A DNA stretch of 16,996 bases. Origin: CAYYJM01 sp964471755. Lineage in GTDB: Bacteria; Planctomycetota; Planctomycetia; Gemmatales; Gemmataceae. The stretch spans positions 1-16,996 of the forward strand of contig CAYYJM010000130.1 of assembly GCA_964471755.1 (NCBI GenBank). The letters are read 5' to 3'. The position numbers and the translations under genes were made by a program. Numbering within the stretch: position 1 is the first letter of the stretch; each line of letters begins with the position of its first letter. The notes beneath the pieces are model-generated. The model ran no database searches and was not told the DNA's origin. It saw only the letters and a program-made list of their open reading frames with translations. Below, in pieces: positions 14,489 through 16,996 of this stretch.

Positions 14489-15499
14489 ATGGCGAAGCAG
14501 ACCGGCTGGTGGACGATTCTCGGAACCGTCGCAGTTGTCGCAACGGGCGTCGCCTTGTGGATCGCCTCGCAGAACGGATCCAACGGCATGCATCGCGATC
14601 AGTTCGCCCAGGATCGGCCTCAGGCACCGACACCGGCCGCCTTCGACGGCAAACGGGCGATGGGCTACCTCGAAGCGATCTGCCAGATCGGTCCACGCAT
14701 CTCCGCCAGTGACGGCATGAAGAAGCAGCAGGACCTCATCCAGAAACACTTCGAGAAACTCGGCGCGACCGTCACCCGCCAGCGCTTCAAGGCCCGGCAG
14801 AAGAGCGTTCGCGAAGACGTCGAGATGGTCAACCTGGTCGTCTCGTGGAACCCCGAGGCGGCCCAGCGCGTCCTGCTCTGCTCCCACTACGACACCCGGC
14901 CCATCGCCGATCAGGAGGACGATCGCCGTAACTGGGGCAAGCCCTTCCTCAGTGCCAACGACGGCGGCTCCGGCGTCGCCCTGCTCATGGAACTGGGCCA
15001 TCACATGAAGGACCTCAAGCTCGCCGTCGGCGTCGATTTCGTCTTCTTCGACGGCGAGGAGTTCATTCACGTTCCCGACGAGGATATCTACTTCTTCGGC
15101 AGCAAGCACTTCGCCGCCGAGTACCGCAAGCAGAAAAAGGTCCGCTACCAGGCCGGCATCCTGCTCGACATGGTCGCCGGCAAGAACGCCCGTTTCCCGA
15201 TCGAGCAGAACTCCTGGTGGAAGGCCGGCTCGCTGATCAAGGAGGTCTACACGACCGCCCAGATGCTCAACGTCGCCCGGTTTCGCGGCGATGAGTTCAG
15301 CCGATCCGCCGTCGAGGACGACCATATCCCGCTGAACAACGGCGGCATCCCGACCATCGACATCATCGACTTCGAGTATCCCCACTGGCATCGGTTGACC
15401 GACACGCCAGCCAACTGCTCGGCCGAGACGATGGCCGACGTGGCCAAGGTGGTGAGCGTCTGGCTCCAACTGTCCCAGCCCATGCAGCAGGGGAACTGA
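14489..15499 (+). CDS. M28-family metallopeptidase / glutaminyl-cyclase-like protein
   Basis: A 336-residue protein. Residues 6-27 are a hydrophobic signal-anchor (GWWTILGTVAVVATGVALWIA), so the catalytic part is extracytoplasmic. Zinc-site motifs of clan MH/M28 are in order: CSHYDTRP (His133), ANDGGSG (Asp158), FDGEEF (Glu190/Glu191), LLDMVAG (Asp227) and PHWHRLTD (His301). The segment VEDDHIPLNNGGIPTIDIID (275-294) followed by WH resembles glutaminyl-peptide cyclotransferases, which use this fold with one zinc to form N-terminal pyroglutamate. It could thus be a cyclase rather than an aminopeptidase. ATG at 14489 is supported by GGGGAGG 8 nt upstream and by the signal-anchor. The next gene starts 2 nt after its stop, indicating translational coupling. 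Confidence 0.9.
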   Translation: MAKQTGWWTILGTVAVVATGVALWIASQNGSNGMHRDQFAQDRPQAPTPAAFDGKRAMGYLEAICQIGPRISASDGMKKQQDLIQKHFEKLGATVTRQRFKARQKSVREDVEMVNLVVSWNPEAAQRVLLCSHYDTRPIADQEDDRRNWGKPFLSANDGGSGVALLMELGHHMKDLKLAVGVDFVFFDGEEFIHVPDEDIYFFGSKHFAAEYRKQKKVRYQAGILLDMVAGKNARFPIEQNSWWKAGSLIKEVYTTAQMLNVARFRGDEFSRSAVEDDHIPLNNGGIPTIDIIDFEYPHWHRLTDTPANCSAETMADVAKVVSVWLQLSQPMQQGN

Positions 15500-15501
15500 G
15501 C

Positions 15502-16011
15502 GTGGGTTGGCCGCAGATCCTCGCCGGGACCGCCCTGATCGTGGGGTTGCTCGTCGTGGCGGGTTACTTCCTCTGGTCCCAGGTCTGCGCCCTGCGACAG
15601 CTCGACGACGACGTCGAGCTGTCCGGCGAGGAGATCGCCTTCCAGCGTCGGCAGGCGTATCGCCGTTTCGTGGCCGGCGTCGTCATGGTCGTGCTGGCCG
15701 TTCTCCTGCTGGACGTGATGATCTTCTTCGAGGCACCGGCCCAGGCCCTGGCCGACGAGCGCGGAGCCATCCTCGATCCCGACGCTTCGCCGATGACTGA
15801 GGAGCAGAAGGCGTTCGCCCGGCACTACGGCGTCTTCTGGCTGGTGATCCTGTTCTTCCTCGCCGTCCTGCTGGCCCTGGCAGCGTGGGATTACCTGGCC
15901 CTGCGCCGGTTCGGATGGCAACAACGCCAGCGTATCCGCGAGGATCGTCGCGAAATGATCGCCCGCGAGGCGGATCGGTTGCGTCAGGAACGCGACGACC
16001 TGCACGGGTGA
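15502..16011 (+). CDS. Three-TM membrane protein of unknown function
   Basis: A 169-residue protein starting with GTG, 2 nt after the M28 stop codon. TM helices are at about residues 5-25, 56-76 and 111-134. A basic/acidic loop (LRQLDDDVELSGEEIAFQRRQAYRR) separates TM1 and TM2, a polar segment with an acidic patch separates TM2 and TM3, and the C-terminal 35 residues are a highly charged, probably coiled-coil helix (RQRIREDRREMIAREADRL). No family is recognised. Tight coupling suggests it works with, or at least is made together with, the anchored metallopeptidase. Confidence 0.8.
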   Translation: MGWPQILAGTALIVGLLVVAGYFLWSQVCALRQLDDDVELSGEEIAFQRRQAYRRFVAGVVMVVLAVLLLDVMIFFEAPAQALADERGAILDPDASPMTEEQKAFARHYGVFWLVILFFLAVLLALAAWDYLALRRFGWQQRQRIREDRREMIAREADRLRQERDDLHG

Positions 16012-16020
16012 GGTCAGGAG

Positions 16021-16037
16021 TCCGAGCCCTACTCGGA
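16021..16037. terminator. Small hairpin between convergent genes
   Basis: TCCGAG (16021-16026) pairs with CTCGGA (16032-16037) around a 5-nt loop. It spans the 17-nt gap between the convergent genes, and the minus-strand stop codon (16029-16031) lies in the loop. Short, so only a weak candidate. Confidence 0.3.
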
Positions 16038-16652
16038 GTGACTTTCATGTGTCACCGACCCGGTCGCGGATCGGGTTTCGACAGGAACCTGTAGCAGGCG
16101 GGCAAGGTGGGTCGCCAGCCAGGTCGCCGAGGTCGCCTCGGTCAACTCGGCAAAGTACGGTCCCGGAAGCCGAATCGTGCTGCCATCCCGGCGGAGCAGG
16201 TCGAGATTGAACCGCTTCGAGCGAAGATGACGCAACTCTGTCAGCACGACGAGGACAACCGTATTCGCCGGCCCGAGTTCGGTGCGGCCGTAGGTGACGC
16301 GCCCGTCCGCCTCCACGACGAGGGCACTACCCCGGCCGAGCCAGACGTGGAGGATGACCCCGAGCAGGCCGAAGGGAACCAACACGATCAACGTGATCAC
16401 GCCGCCCAGGCCGATGCCGTCCACGCTGAGCGCATCGACGATCAGGGCCAGGCAGTAGACACCGATCAGGCACATCAGCAGACCGTGGATCGGAAGTAGG
16501 GACCGTGTCGGTCGGATGGCCGTGCCATCGGCCCTGGCTTCGACGACGAAGTCGCCTGCCGGGGAACGGATTTCAGTGTCACCCCCTGGGCCAGTCGGGC
16601 ACATCGTCCTCTCCACGCGCGGTGGCTCGTACCATCGATACTCCGTCGCCAT
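16029..16652 (-). CDS. Two-TM membrane protein of unknown function
   Basis: A 207-residue protein. A polar N-terminus (about 50 residues) is followed by two TM helices (about 52-74 and 80-105), then a domain of about 100 residues with alternating beta-like segments (ALVVEADGRVTYGRTELG, RFNLDLLRRDGSTIRLPGPYF) and a final helix (ATWLATHLARLLQVP). The general pattern resembles PH-like bacterial membrane proteins, in which a TM pair precedes a small beta domain, but no family can be named. The ATG at 16652 has only a weak ribosome site. It converges with the three-TM gene and is read toward it. Confidence 0.7.
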   Translation of the reverse strand: MATEYRWYEPPRVERTMCPTGPGGDTEIRSPAGDFVVEARADGTAIRPTRSLLPIHGLLMCLIGVYCLALIVDALSVDGIGLGGVITLIVLVPFGLLGVILHVWLGRGSALVVEADGRVTYGRTELGPANTVVLVVLTELRHLRSKRFNLDLLRRDGSTIRLPGPYFAELTEATSATWLATHLARLLQVPVETRSATGSVTHESHSE

Positions 16653-16706
16653 GTTCGCCGAGAGTCCGCCTGGTGTGACGCCGCGGCACGAAGGAGGTGC
16701 CTGGCG

Positions 16707-16996
16707 TCAACCGGCCTGCTCGATCGCTCGCTGGAAATCAGCGAGCGTCGCCGCTGTGGAGGCAGCCCGAGCCCAGGCCGTCAGCGTGTCGGTAGACTCC
16801 TGGTTCTCAATGGCGAGGCAGATGGCCTGGGGAAGACTCTCCCCCCAGCGAGCCTTCAGCACCTCGAGCAGAATCTGTCGGCGTCCCCGGAGGTCGCCGC
16901 GCTGTTCGCCGCGCTGTTCCCACTCCAGAACTACCTGTGACCGTTCCACGTTGATCCCCTCCAGGGCCTTCTGCCAGATCGGTCGTCGGTCGGCCA
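16707..16996 (-). CDS. C-terminal part of a protein cut by the window edge (Rpn/transposase-nuclease-like tail)
   Basis: The frame is open from the window end to the stop at 16707-16709, giving at least 96 residues; a GTG at 16949 is internal rather than a likely start, because good coding sequence (IWQKALEGINVERSQ) continues upstream of it. The visible part has VLEWEQRGEQRGDLRGRRQILLEVLKARWGESLP, then IENQESTDTLTAWARAASTAATLADFQRAI. Planctomycete genomes carry many proteins with such 'ERG-rich linker plus helical tail' C-termini behind a PD-(D/E)XK nuclease-like domain (Rpn/DUF4351-like). That assignment is an inference, as the nuclease domain is outside the window. Confidence 0.6.
   Translation of the reverse strand, partial: ADRRPIWQKALEGINVERSQVVLEWEQRGEQRGDLRGRRQILLEVLKARWGESLPQAICLAIENQESTDTLTAWARAASTAATLADFQRAIEQAG

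Noticed and set aside
14468..15469. Minus-strand open frame (333 codons) opposite the M28 gene
   Set aside because: The plus strand carries all M28 zinc motifs in order; the antisense product is Val/Glu/Asp-rich and featureless.
16690..16698. Perfect anti-16S motif AAGGAGGTG on the plus strand
   Set aside because: No start codon or plausible frame follows it and it lies in a gap between two minus-strand genes.

Overview
The window looks like chromosome from a high-GC planctomycete, most likely the Gemmata/Gemmatales group. The pointers are two tandem proteins with the planctomycete 'repeat-companion' N-terminus (TIGR02996 type) joined to leucine-rich repeats, a Tat-exported Gfo/Idh/MocA oxidoreductase, a Tat-exported DUF1501 protein, and a membrane-anchored protein with a transglutaminase-like stretch. 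All identifications are by reading motifs; no search was run.

Layout. 131-1888 (+): two TIGR02996/LRR paralogues, the second frameshifted near its 3' end. 1984-3324 (+): Tat Gfo/Idh/MocA oxidoreductase behind a good sigma-70-type promoter. 3491-4151 (+): a consensus-perfect sigma-54 promoter, a two-CBS-domain protein and a strong terminator hairpin. 4165-5310 (+): the most unusual region, two small genes encoding paralogous peptides with double-glycine-type leaders and cores made almost entirely of Gly and Trp. Each sits behind the same ~75-nt conserved, hairpin-forming 5' leader, and the pair is closed by a terminator. 5340-7374 (+): DUF1501 protein and a thioredoxin-TPR (CnoX/YbbN-like) protein in one probable operon. 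7404-11528 (-): the 723-residue membrane-anchored protein, kdsA (Kdo-8-phosphate synthase) and an SPFH/band-7 protein. 11661-13517 (-): a 618-residue protein that reads as about seven tandem HTH-like modules. 13823-13905 (+): tRNA-Leu(UAA), followed by a decayed C-terminal fragment of a DUF3987-type mobile-element protein (-), suggesting an old integration at the tRNA. 14489-16011 (+): M28/glutaminyl-cyclase-like metallopeptidase plus a three-TM protein. 16029-16652 (-): a two-TM protein. 16707-16996 (-): the C-terminal part of a protein cut by the window edge.

How the parts fit. Most genes concern the cell envelope (Kdo synthesis, Tat-exported enzymes, SPFH membrane protein, export-anchored peptidase). 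The candidate undescribed system is the Gly/Trp peptide pair with its shared RNA leader. The leaders predict export by a C39-type peptidase/ABC transporter, but no transporter or modifying enzyme is encoded in this window, so the machinery would have to be elsewhere in the genome. The adjacent sigma-54-driven CBS gene ends at a terminator and is probably a separate unit.
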